A program made the position numbers and the translations under genes. This document shows positions 1-6,597 of a stretch of DNA of 17,316 bases, in pieces. How positions within the stretch are numbered: the first letter of the stretch is position 1; each line of letters starts with the position of its first letter. Origin of the DNA: Caryophanales bacterium UBA6414 (lineage in GTDB: Bacteria; Bacillota_I; Bacilli_A; RF39; UBA660); assembly GCA_002438545.1 (NCBI GenBank), contig DJPK01000059.1:6239-23554 (forward strand). Reading direction: 5' to 3'. A model generated the notes under the pieces. That model had not been told where the DNA came from. It saw only the letters and a program-made list of their open reading frames with translations, and did no database searches.

Positions 1-783
1 AAAGAACTAAAGTTTAAAGAGTTAATTGAAGACTTAATTAAAGAAAGTGCTAGTCTATCCCTAACTGAATTAGTTGACTTAGTATTAGATAAAACCGGTA
101 TGCGTGAAGAACTAAAAATGGAGCATACCCTTGAAAGTGAAATAAGATTAGAAAACTTAGAGGAGTTTAAATCAATAACGAAGAGCTATGAAGAAGAAAA
201 TGGTGTTATATCTCTAGATGATTTCTTAAATGAAATATCTTTAGTAAGTGATATGTCCGAGCACCAAGATGGCACTAATAAAGTTAACTTAATGACTATG
301 CATGCTGTTAAAGGACTAGAGTTTGATAATGTCTTTGTTATAGGCATGGAAGAAGGAATATTCCCTCACTATAATGCTATCAACGAAGGTGGTATGGCCG
401 CTATTGAAGAAGAAAGACGTCTTTGTTATGTAGCTATTACCCGTGCTAAAAAGAATCTATACTTATTAAATGCTAAAAAAAGAACTCTATTTGGTAATAC
501 CCAAATTAACCCCGTAAGTAGATTTATTGAAGAAATAGATGATAACTATCTAGAAAAAGAAAATAAAACTACACCTCCAATAAAAGTAGTATCTAAAATA
601 ATTAAAGAAAAAATGTATACTAATACTAATACTGACTTTACTGAAGGAGAAATAATAAAACATACTGAATATGGTGAAGGAGTAGTTATCTCTGTTGATA
701 AATCAATTATTACCGTTGCTTTCCCACATCCATATGGTATTAAGAAATTAATGAAAAATCATAAAAGTATCTCTAAAGTATAA
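1..783 (+). CDS. pcrA: ATP-dependent DNA helicase PcrA/UvrD, C-terminal part (5' end outside window)
   Basis: This is a superfamily 1A 3'-5' DNA helicase that acts in repair and in clearing proteins from DNA. The frame is open from base 1, so the gene starts upstream; 260 residues are visible. Seen: the late helicase motifs VNLMTMHAVKGLEFDNVFVIG (motif V region) and EEERRLCYVAITRAKKNLYL (motif VI with its arginine finger), then RTLFGN and SRFIEEI as in PcrA of Firmicutes. The last 50 or so residues, beginning FTEGEIIKHTEYGEGVV, match the Tudor-like C-terminal domain of PcrA that contacts RNA polymerase. Walker A and the other early motifs lie outside the window. The gene ends in tandem stops (TAATAA). 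A VanY-like gene follows after 17 bases, probably on the same transcript; there is no ligA next to it as in Bacillus. Family assignment is firm; PcrA rather than another UvrD paralog is inferred from the tail. Confidence 0.93.
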   Translation, partial: KELKFKELIEDLIKESASLSLTELVDLVLDKTGMREELKMEHTLESEIRLENLEEFKSITKSYEEENGVISLDDFLNEISLVSDMSEHQDGTNKVNLMTMHAVKGLEFDNVFVIGMEEGIFPHYNAINEGGMAAIEEERRLCYVAITRAKKNLYLLNAKKRTLFGNTQINPVSRFIEEIDDNYLEKENKTTPPIKVVSKIIKEKMYTNTNTDFTEGEIIKHTEYGEGVVISVDKSIITVAFPHPYGIKKLMKNHKSISKV

Positions 784-800
784 TAAGCATATAATATAGT

Positions 801-1352
801 ATGAATAATATATTATTAGTAAACAAAAATAAAAAACTAGATAAGAACTATGTTCCCTACAATCTAGTTAAAACAAATAGTAAATATAAAGATAATGTTA
901 TGTTATCTAAAATAGCTTATGATAATTTTCTTAAATTTCAAGAATATCTACAAAGTAAAGGCATTAGTATTGATATAGAAAGTGGGTATCGTGATTATAA
1001 CTATCAAGAAAAGATATATAATAAATTAGTCTTAGAGAAAGGATATAACTATGCCTTTAAAAGTATTGCCAAACCAGGAAGTTCAGAGCACCAAACAGGA
1101 CTAGCCATTGACTTTTGCCTTTACAAAGATGATAAATGTTATATTGAGCATGAACTAGAAGACTTAGAAGAACTACAAATTATTCATCAAAAATGTCCAT
1201 TATACGGTTTCATATTAAGATATCCTAAAAATAAAGAAGATATTACTGGATATAACTATGAACCATGGCACATAAGATATATTGGGCCACAAGCTATTGA
1301 CATATATAATAGTGGTAAAACCCTAGAAGAATATCTAGAAACACGTAAATAG
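801..1352 (+). CDS. VanY-type D-alanyl-D-alanine carboxypeptidase (M15B), no signal peptide
   Basis: A zinc peptidase of family M15 that trims the terminal D-Ala from peptidoglycan stem peptides or acts on D-Ala-D-Ala. In 183 residues the full M15 signature is present: SGYRDYNYQEKIY at 61-73, SSEHQTGLAIDF at 94-105 with zinc ligands H97 and D104, and EPWHIRY at 154-160 with catalytic E154 and zinc ligand H157. No signal peptide or membrane anchor is visible before the catalytic domain, unlike most VanY proteins, so either it acts in the cytoplasm (as VanX/VanXY do) or it is exported by another route. The start ATG at 801 lacks a good Shine-Dalgarno; translation may depend on coupling to the helicase gene 17 bases upstream. 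No van regulatory or ligase genes are nearby, so a glycopeptide-resistance role is not supported. A terminator overlaps its stop codon. Confidence 0.85.
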   Translation: MNNILLVNKNKKLDKNYVPYNLVKTNSKYKDNVMLSKIAYDNFLKFQEYLQSKGISIDIESGYRDYNYQEKIYNKLVLEKGYNYAFKSIAKPGSSEHQTGLAIDFCLYKDDKCYIEHELEDLEELQIIHQKCPLYGFILRYPKNKEDITGYNYEPWHIRYIGPQAIDIYNSGKTLEEYLETRK

Positions 1353-1373
1353 GCCAAAAGCCTATTCTTTTTT
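1348..1373 (+). terminator. Rho-independent terminator after the VanY-like gene
   Basis: A 7-bp perfect stem AATAGGC/GCCTATT (1348-1354 with 1360-1366) around a CAAAA loop is followed by CTTTTTT. The left arm includes the TAG stop of the peptidase gene. It separates the pcrA-vanY unit from the rlmN operon. Confidence 0.88.
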
Positions 1374-1403
1374 ATGTAAAATATTTATTTTCTATATAAT
1401 AAA

Positions 1404-1412
1404 TGGTATACT
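1404..1412 (+). promoter_or_regulatory. Extended -10 promoter of the rlmN-prpC-prkC-rsgA-rpe operon
   Basis: TGG-TATACT (TGn plus -10 at 1407-1412) lies 24 bases before the rlmN ATG and just after the upstream terminator. The best -35 at 17-base spacing, TTTATT at 1384-1389, is poor, as is common for TGn promoters. No further promoter is obvious before the terminator at 6482, so this likely drives all five genes. Confidence 0.6.
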
Positions 1413-1436
1413 ATATATAACTAGGAAGTGAAACTT

Positions 1437-2462
1437 ATGAATATATATGGCATAAACTTTAATGATTTAGAATCATATTTTCTATCTATTAATGATAAAA
1501 AATTTAGAGCAACCCAAATATATGAATTTCTATATCAAAAAAGAGTAAAAAGTTTTGATGAAATGAACAATATTGGTAAAAACATTAAAGAACGTTTAAA
1601 ACAAGACTTTAACTTTGATATAATTAAAATAGTTTACAAACAAGAAGATGACTTAGTAAAGAAATATCTATTCCAATTACAAGATGGTCAAACCATAGAA
1701 TCTGTCTTAATGTATCATGATTATGGTATTAGTATATGCGTTTCATCACAAGTTGGATGTAATATGAGCTGTAAATTTTGCGAAAGTGGCCGACTAAAAA
1801 AAGTAAGAAATCTAGAAGCATATGAAATGGTAGAACAAATATTGTTAATTGAAGAAGACATTAAGCAAAGAATATCTCATGTTGTAGTAATGGGAATTGG
1901 CGAACCATTTGACAACTACGATAATGTCATGAATTTCATTAAAATAATAACTCATCCTAAAGGAATTGCCATTGGTACTAGACACATAACAGTGTCAACT
2001 TGTGGTGTCATTCCCGGTATCAAGAAATTCATGCATGAACAAGGACAAGTAAACCTAGCCATTAGTTTACACGCTCCAAACGATGAAATAAGAAATAAGA
2101 TTATGCCAATTAGTAAAGCCTATAAACTAGAAGAACTAATGGAAACCCTTAAAGAATATGAGAAAAATACTAATAGAAGAATAACTTTTGAATATATAAT
2201 GTTAGATAAAGTAAACGATAGTGCTGAAAATGCCAAAGAATTAGCTAACTTAATTAAAGGAATAAACTGTTATGTTAATTTAATTCCATATAATGAAACT
2301 GAAAATATTGATTTCAAACGTACAAAACAAGTGCAAATATTGAAGTTTTATGATATACTTAAGAAAAGTGGAATAAACGTAACAATAAGACGTGAATTTG
2401 GTGGTAAAGTAGACGCCGCCTGTGGCCAACTACGCGCTAACCAAAATAAAATAGGAGGTTAA
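1437..2462 (+). CDS. rlmN: Dual-specificity 23S rRNA (A2503-C2) / tRNA (A37) methyltransferase RlmN
   Basis: A radical-SAM enzyme that adds a C2 methyl group to A2503 of 23S rRNA and A37 of some tRNAs, helping translational accuracy. The protein is 341 residues, a normal size. The [4Fe-4S] cluster motif CNMSCKFC gives C108, C112 and C115; C101 and C329 (in DAACGQLRA) sit where the two mechanistic cysteines of RlmN (E. coli C118 and C355) are expected. GIGEPFDN at 153-160 and AISLHAPNDEIRNKIMPI are typical. I place the start at ATG 1437 because AGGAAG at 1423-1428 is 8 bases upstream; an in-frame GTG at 1428 overlaps that site and would add three residues. First gene of the operon; its stop is three bases from prpC, and the prpC ribosome site lies inside its 3' end. 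RlmN rather than Cfr is supported by the synteny. Confidence 0.95.
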   Translation: MNIYGINFNDLESYFLSINDKKFRATQIYEFLYQKRVKSFDEMNNIGKNIKERLKQDFNFDIIKIVYKQEDDLVKKYLFQLQDGQTIESVLMYHDYGISICVSSQVGCNMSCKFCESGRLKKVRNLEAYEMVEQILLIEEDIKQRISHVVVMGIGEPFDNYDNVMNFIKIITHPKGIAIGTRHITVSTCGVIPGIKKFMHEQGQVNLAISLHAPNDEIRNKIMPISKAYKLEELMETLKEYEKNTNRRITFEYIMLDKVNDSAENAKELANLIKGINCYVNLIPYNETENIDFKRTKQVQILKFYDILKKSGINVTIRREFGGKVDAACGQLRANQNKIGG

Positions 2463-2464
2463 AT

Positions 2465-3208
2465 ATGCAAACATTTTATTATACTGATCCAGGAAAAGTT
2501 CGTTCACATAACGAAGACAGTGTAACAATAATTAATAATGAAAATAAAGAATATCTATTAGCGGTCGCTGATGGTATGGGAGGACATAAAGCCGGAGAAA
2601 TAGCTTCATCAATTGCTATTAATCACTTAACAGAATCATTCTATAAAATGGCATCTCTAAAAGATAAAGATAGTGCCATTGAATGGATGAGAACAGTAGT
2701 TCAAGAAATAAATAATAAAATATTTGAATATACTGATGCTAATCCCGATAGTAAAGGTATGGGTACAACTCTAGTTATGGCTATTAAAACCGATGATTAT
2801 ATCTTATTTGGTAATATTGGCGATAGCTCAGGATTTGTTATTAAAAATAGCACTCTTCATAAAGTAACTAAAGACCATACACTAGTAAATCTATTAGTAT
2901 CTACCGGAGAATTAACAGAAGAAGAAGCTAAATATCATCCTCGTAAAAATGTCTTAATGCGAGCACTTGGTGCTAACAACCCAATTGAAGTAGATATCTT
3001 TGATGTCGATACATCAGTAAAAGGAATATTCCTATGTAGTGATGGTCTAACTAATATGTTAACAGCTGAACAAATAGAAAAAGCCTTAAATGATGAAGAC
3101 CAATCAATCGAAGATACCGTATTAAAATTAATCAAAAAGAGTAATAGTCGTGGAGGAACTGACAACATTTCAATAGCTTATTTAAAGAAGGAAAGCGGTG
3201 ATTTATAA
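2465..3208 (+). CDS. prpC: PP2C-family serine/threonine phosphatase PrpC (Stp1)
   Basis: A Mn/Mg-dependent PPM phosphatase that reverses phosphorylation by the adjacent kinase PrkC. In 247 residues: R13 and the HNED motif (VRSHNEDSV), ADGMGGHKAGE with metal-binding D36, GMGTTLVMA, GNIGDSSGF, SDGLTNML with metal-binding D193, and GGTDNIS with D233, so all core metal ligands are kept. The usual arginine of GDSR is replaced by serine (GDSS), a minor deviation. No membrane segment, so cytoplasmic. A consensus AGGAGG at 2453-2458, six bases before ATG, lies within the end of rlmN. The stop overlaps the prkC start by one base (TAATG), indicating translational coupling of phosphatase and kinase, as in B. 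subtilis and S. aureus. Confidence 0.95.
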   Translation: MQTFYYTDPGKVRSHNEDSVTIINNENKEYLLAVADGMGGHKAGEIASSIAINHLTESFYKMASLKDKDSAIEWMRTVVQEINNKIFEYTDANPDSKGMGTTLVMAIKTDDYILFGNIGDSSGFVIKNSTLHKVTKDHTLVNLLVSTGELTEEEAKYHPRKNVLMRALGANNPIEVDIFDVDTSVKGIFLCSDGLTNMLTAEQIEKALNDEDQSIEDTVLKLIKKSNSRGGTDNISIAYLKKESGDL

Positions 3209-5016
3209 TGTTATCAAAGGGGCAAAGAATTAACGATCGATATGAGATTGTTAAATCAATTGGTGAAGGTGGTATGGCCAATGTATATTTAGCTAATGAC
3301 TTAATATTAGATCGTAAAGTTGCCATCAAAGTCTTAAGAGGAGACTTATCAAATGATGATAAATTTATCAGAAGATTCCAAAGAGAAGCCTTATCCGTAT
3401 CTAATTTATCACATCCCAATATCGTTGAAGTATATGACGTTGGCGAAGAAGATGGTCAACACTATATAGTTATGGAATATATCGATGGTATGACTTTAAA
3501 ACAATTACTAAAGAAAAGAGGCAGTCTAACCGTCCCAGAAGTAGTAGACATTATGACCCAACTAACTGATGGACTTGCTCATGCACATGCAGCTTATATA
3601 ATTCACCGAGATATTAAACCACAAAACATAATGATTATGGATAATGGCTTAATAAAAATAACTGACTTTGGTATTGCCATGGCACTAAATGCTACCCAAT
3701 TAACTCAAACTAATTCAGTTATGGGCTCAGTGCATTACTTACCACCGGAACAAGCTAGTGGTAAAGGCGCTACTATAAAAAGTGATATCTATTCATTAGG
3801 AATATTAATGTATGAATTACTAACCGGTACTATCCCATTTAAAGGTGATAACGCTGTTGAAATAGCCCTAAAGCATTTAAAAGAACCAATGCCAAGCCTA
3901 AGAAAACAGAACCCAACAATTCCGCAAAGTGTTGAGAATATTGTTATGAAAGCAGCGGCTAAAAATCCAAGAAATAGATATGATTCTGTCATGGAAATGC
4001 ATGAAGACTTAATAAAATGCTTAGATAATCCTGATGTTGAAAAATATTCTTTTGAATATCCTGAAATAGAAAATAACGATGAAGCTAAGAAACTAAATCC
4101 TATCAAGAAAATAAAAAAACCAATAGTAAACAAAGAAGAAATACCAAGTGAAGAAATATCTACTGAAATAAAATCTGATTTTCTAGATGAAGATACCATA
4201 CCTCCAACAGAAAAGAAGAAAAATAAAGTAGTAATAATCCTATCATGCGTCTTCTTAAGTTTAATTATCGTTGGTGTAATAGTGTTTACTGTCTTAATGA
4301 CTGGGGATGTAAAAGAAATAAGTGTTCCTAACTTAACTAACAAGGAAATAAATGAAGCCCTAGACGAGTTAACTAAACTAGGCTTTGACTATGTCATAGA
4401 AACAGAATCAAGTGATAAAATTGAAGAAGGCCACGTTATCAGTACCTTACCTAAAGCCGGCACAGTAAGAAAAAAAGGTACAATTATAACCGTTGTTAAA
4501 TCAAGCGGTGGCGACTTCCATTACTTAGAAGACTATACCGGCCTAGATTATAAGGAAGTAAAAGCTAAACTAGAATTATTAGGAATTAACGTTCTAATAG
4601 AAAGAAAAGATGTTGAAAATAAAGATGACTATAAAGATAAAACAGACCTTATCTTAGAACAAAACCCTAAGTATAATAGTGAAGAAAAGAAATTATTAGA
4701 AAGTGGCGACACTATTACTTTATATATTCCTAACATAGTTGAAGAATATCCTAACATGGTCGAAGAAGGATGGACTCTATCAGAAGTAATAGCCTTTGTT
4801 AAAGAATATAATGTTTCAATAACAGTCTTAGATAAAAACGATAAAGTAGTACCACAAGACAAGTACGAAGAATTAAAAAGTAGTAAAATAACTTATCAAT
4901 CAAGAATAGGCGATCCTATTATTAGTGGAATAAGTATTAAAATAAAAATTGCTGATGCCTTACCAGAAGAAAAGCCTGCTAGCAGTAGTAGTAGTAGTGG
5001 AAGCGGTACAGAATAG
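3208..5016 (+). CDS. prkC: PASTA-domain membrane serine/threonine kinase PrkC (Stk1/PknB family)
   Basis: A eukaryote-like kinase that senses cell-wall fragments or lipid II outside and phosphorylates cytoplasmic targets. Of 602 residues, about 10-270 form the kinase: glycine loop GEGGMANV, K41 in VAIKVL, HRDIKPQN with catalytic D135, DFG at 153-155, and a Thr-rich activation loop ending in GSVHYLPPEQ. A charged juxtamembrane linker leads to one transmembrane helix at about 341-364, then about three extracellular PASTA repeats (roughly 368-432, 436-508, 509-582). The C-terminus is a run of six serines then GSGTE, encoded by AGC and five AGT codons. Translation is coupled to prpC (TAATG overlap) with GGTGAT at 3197-3202. 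Domain plan and length are typical; only the activation segment (YLPPEQ for the more usual YISPEQ) and the Ser tail are mildly unusual. Confidence 0.96.
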   Translation: MLSKGQRINDRYEIVKSIGEGGMANVYLANDLILDRKVAIKVLRGDLSNDDKFIRRFQREALSVSNLSHPNIVEVYDVGEEDGQHYIVMEYIDGMTLKQLLKKRGSLTVPEVVDIMTQLTDGLAHAHAAYIIHRDIKPQNIMIMDNGLIKITDFGIAMALNATQLTQTNSVMGSVHYLPPEQASGKGATIKSDIYSLGILMYELLTGTIPFKGDNAVEIALKHLKEPMPSLRKQNPTIPQSVENIVMKAAAKNPRNRYDSVMEMHEDLIKCLDNPDVEKYSFEYPEIENNDEAKKLNPIKKIKKPIVNKEEIPSEEISTEIKSDFLDEDTIPPTEKKKNKVVIILSCVFLSLIIVGVIVFTVLMTGDVKEISVPNLTNKEINEALDELTKLGFDYVIETESSDKIEEGHVISTLPKAGTVRKKGTIITVVKSSGGDFHYLEDYTGLDYKEVKAKLELLGINVLIERKDVENKDDYKDKTDLILEQNPKYNSEEKKLLESGDTITLYIPNIVEEYPNMVEEGWTLSEVIAFVKEYNVSITVLDKNDKVVPQDKYEELKSSKITYQSRIGDPIISGISIKIKIADALPEEKPASSSSSSGSGTE

Positions 5017-5025
5017 GAGTGTAAT

Positions 5026-5859
5026 ATGCAAGGTATAATTGTTAAAAATATCAGTAACGACTATACAGTAAGAACCAATAACCAAGATTATATCTGTAAA
5101 TGTAGTGGTAAAATAAAATATTCAAAAATGACTCCCTTAGTAGGAGATAAAGTACTCTTTAATGAAAAAAATAATTATATTGAAAAAATACTACCACGTC
5201 AAAATGAACTAATAAGACCTAAAGTAGCTAATATTGATATTGTCTTAGTAATAACTAGTGTTAAAAATCCTAACTTTGACACTTATCTATTAGATAAATT
5301 ACTAACAATTATATCTTATAACAATATTACACCAATAATATGTTTAACTAAACTAGACTTATTAACACCCCTTGAATTACAAGAAATAGATAAGTATATA
5401 AATTATTATCAAAGCATTGGCTATACCGTTATAACTAATACAGAATTAGATAAATTAAAAGAATTAATACAAAATAAAATAGTAGCCTTTGCTGGTCAAA
5501 GTGGAGCGGGAAAATCTAGTCTACTAAATAAATTAGATAGTAGTCTAAATCTTCAAACTAATGATATATCATATGCCCTAAATAGAGGTAAACATACTAC
5601 AAGACATACTGAATTATATCAAGTAGGTACATCATTGATTGTTGATACCCCTGGATTTTCTCAAATAGATTTTACTAATATGACTAAACTAGATATAAGA
5701 GATAATATGCCCGAAATGTTTAATAATCTTCATTTATGCAAATATAGTGATTGTCTTCACACTAAAGAAGAAGGCTGTCATGTTATTGAATTATTAAATA
5801 AAAACGAAATATTACCATCTCGTTATAAAAATTATCAAAAATTTATTAATAATAAGTAG
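5026..5859 (+). CDS. rsgA: Ribosome small-subunit biogenesis GTPase RsgA (CpgA/YloQ)
   Basis: A circularly permuted GTPase that checks late maturation of the 30S subunit. The order of G motifs shows the permutation: G4 TKLD at 108-111 comes first, then G1 GQSGAGKS at 157-164, G2 TT at 191-192 in GKHTTRH, and G3 DTPG at 207-210. An N-terminal OB-like domain (1-65) precedes it. The C-terminal zinc-binding domain has C238, C243, H245 and C251 in CKYSDCLHTKEEGC, all intact. It is 277 residues, slightly short for the family because the OB domain and C-terminus are lean. AGGAG at 5015-5019 overlaps the prkC stop; start 5026. Position after prkC matches Bacillus cpgA, whose product is reported as a PrkC substrate. 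Confidence 0.95.
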   Translation: MQGIIVKNISNDYTVRTNNQDYICKCSGKIKYSKMTPLVGDKVLFNEKNNYIEKILPRQNELIRPKVANIDIVLVITSVKNPNFDTYLLDKLLTIISYNNITPIICLTKLDLLTPLELQEIDKYINYYQSIGYTVITNTELDKLKELIQNKIVAFAGQSGAGKSSLLNKLDSSLNLQTNDISYALNRGKHTTRHTELYQVGTSLIVDTPGFSQIDFTNMTKLDIRDNMPEMFNNLHLCKYSDCLHTKEEGCHVIELLNKNEILPSRYKNYQKFINNK

Positions 5860-5867
5860 GTGATTTA

Positions 5868-6494
5868 ATGAAACTATCAGTATCTATCTTATCAACAGAT
5901 AATAAAATAGATTATGTAAAAAAACTAAATAATACTAAAACTGACTATATTCATATAGATGTTATGGACGGATTATTTGTTCCTGATACTAAGTTTTCTA
6001 TTGAAGAAGTAAAAGAAATAAATAACGTATCCAACAAAAAACTAGATATTCACCTAATGGTAGAAGACCCTATTATTTATATAGAAAAACTGCATAACAT
6101 GAATATTAATAACATAACTATCCATATCGAAATAGATAAAGATATCGATAATCTAATAGATAAAATTCATTCTCTAGGTTATCAGGCAAGACTTGCTATC
6201 AGCCCAAACACTAACGTTGAATTATTATACCCATATCTAAATAAAGTTGAAGGTATCTTAATAATGAGTGTTAACCCAGGCAAAGGCGGTCAAGAATTTA
6301 TACCAAGCACTCTAAGCAGAGCAGAATATATCAAAAAAACAAATAATAATTTATCTCTAGAAATAGATGGTGGTGTTAATAATACTAATGTTGATTTAAT
6401 AAAAGATAGTGGAATAGATACAATTGTCGTTGGATCATATATTACTAAAAGTGATGACTATCTTAATAGAATAAATAATTTAATATCAGTATAA
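5868..6494 (+). CDS. rpe: Ribulose-phosphate 3-epimerase
   Basis: Interconverts D-ribulose 5-phosphate and D-xylulose 5-phosphate in the pentose phosphate pathway; a cytoplasmic TIM barrel. The 208 residues are a little below the usual 215-220. The four metal/catalytic residues are visible: H29 and D31 in IHIDVMDG, H62 in IHLMVEDP and D167 in LEIDGGV. The phosphate-binding part is kept (SVNPGKGGQEF at 134-144, VVGSYI near 188). The usual GHFVPN reads GLFVPD here. AGGTGAT at 5858-5864 overlaps the rsgA stop and sits 3 bases before ATG 5868. Last gene of the operon; in Bacillus thiN follows, here a terminator and clpC do. Its product, xylulose 5-phosphate, feeds the non-oxidative branch that supplies glyceraldehyde 3-phosphate. 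Confidence 0.94.
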   Translation: MKLSVSILSTDNKIDYVKKLNNTKTDYIHIDVMDGLFVPDTKFSIEEVKEINNVSNKKLDIHLMVEDPIIYIEKLHNMNINNITIHIEIDKDIDNLIDKIHSLGYQARLAISPNTNVELLYPYLNKVEGILIMSVNPGKGGQEFIPSTLSRAEYIKKTNNNLSLEIDGGVNNTNVDLIKDSGIDTIVVGSYITKSDDYLNRINNLISV

Positions 6495-6508
6495 TGCTGA
6501 TATTTTTT
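6482..6508 (+). terminator. Rho-independent terminator of the rlmN-rpe operon
   Basis: An 8-bp perfect stem AATATCAG/CTGATATT (6482-6489 with 6497-6504), 7-base loop containing the rpe TAA stop, then a run of six T ending at 6508. The stem is AT-rich, so termination may be partial. Confidence 0.75.
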
Positions 6509-6575
6509 AATTTATATAAAATGTAGATATTTAGAAGTTTAAAAATAAATAAAATTACCCATTATATACATAGAA

Positions 6576-6581
6576 TATAAT
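6576..6581 (+). promoter_or_regulatory. Probable -10 box of the clpC promoter
   Basis: A perfect TATAAT lies 16 bases before the clpC ATG, after the rpe terminator. No good -35 is seen at 16-18 bases (AATTAC at 6553-6558 is weak). I find neither a CtsR operator (heptad direct repeat around GTCAAA) nor a CIRCE inverted repeat between 6509 and 6597, so the usual heat-shock control of clpC is not visible. The start here implies a very short leader. Confidence 0.5.
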
Positions 6582-6597
6582 ATGAAAGGAGTAGTAT

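Noticed and set aside
801..1352. VanY-like gene as part of a vancomycin-resistance cluster
   Set aside because: No VanR/S, VanH, VanA-type ligase or VanX gene is nearby; neighbours are housekeeping genes.
3789..4343. Long open frame on the - strand inside prkC
   Set aside because: It is a shadow of a well-supported kinase gene, with no ribosome site or recognisable protein; the same holds for other - strand frames, e.g. 6909-7511 within clpC.
6509..6597. CtsR or CIRCE heat-shock operator upstream of clpC
   Set aside because: Searched by eye; neither the heptad repeat nor the TTAGCACTC/GAGTGCTAA pair is present.
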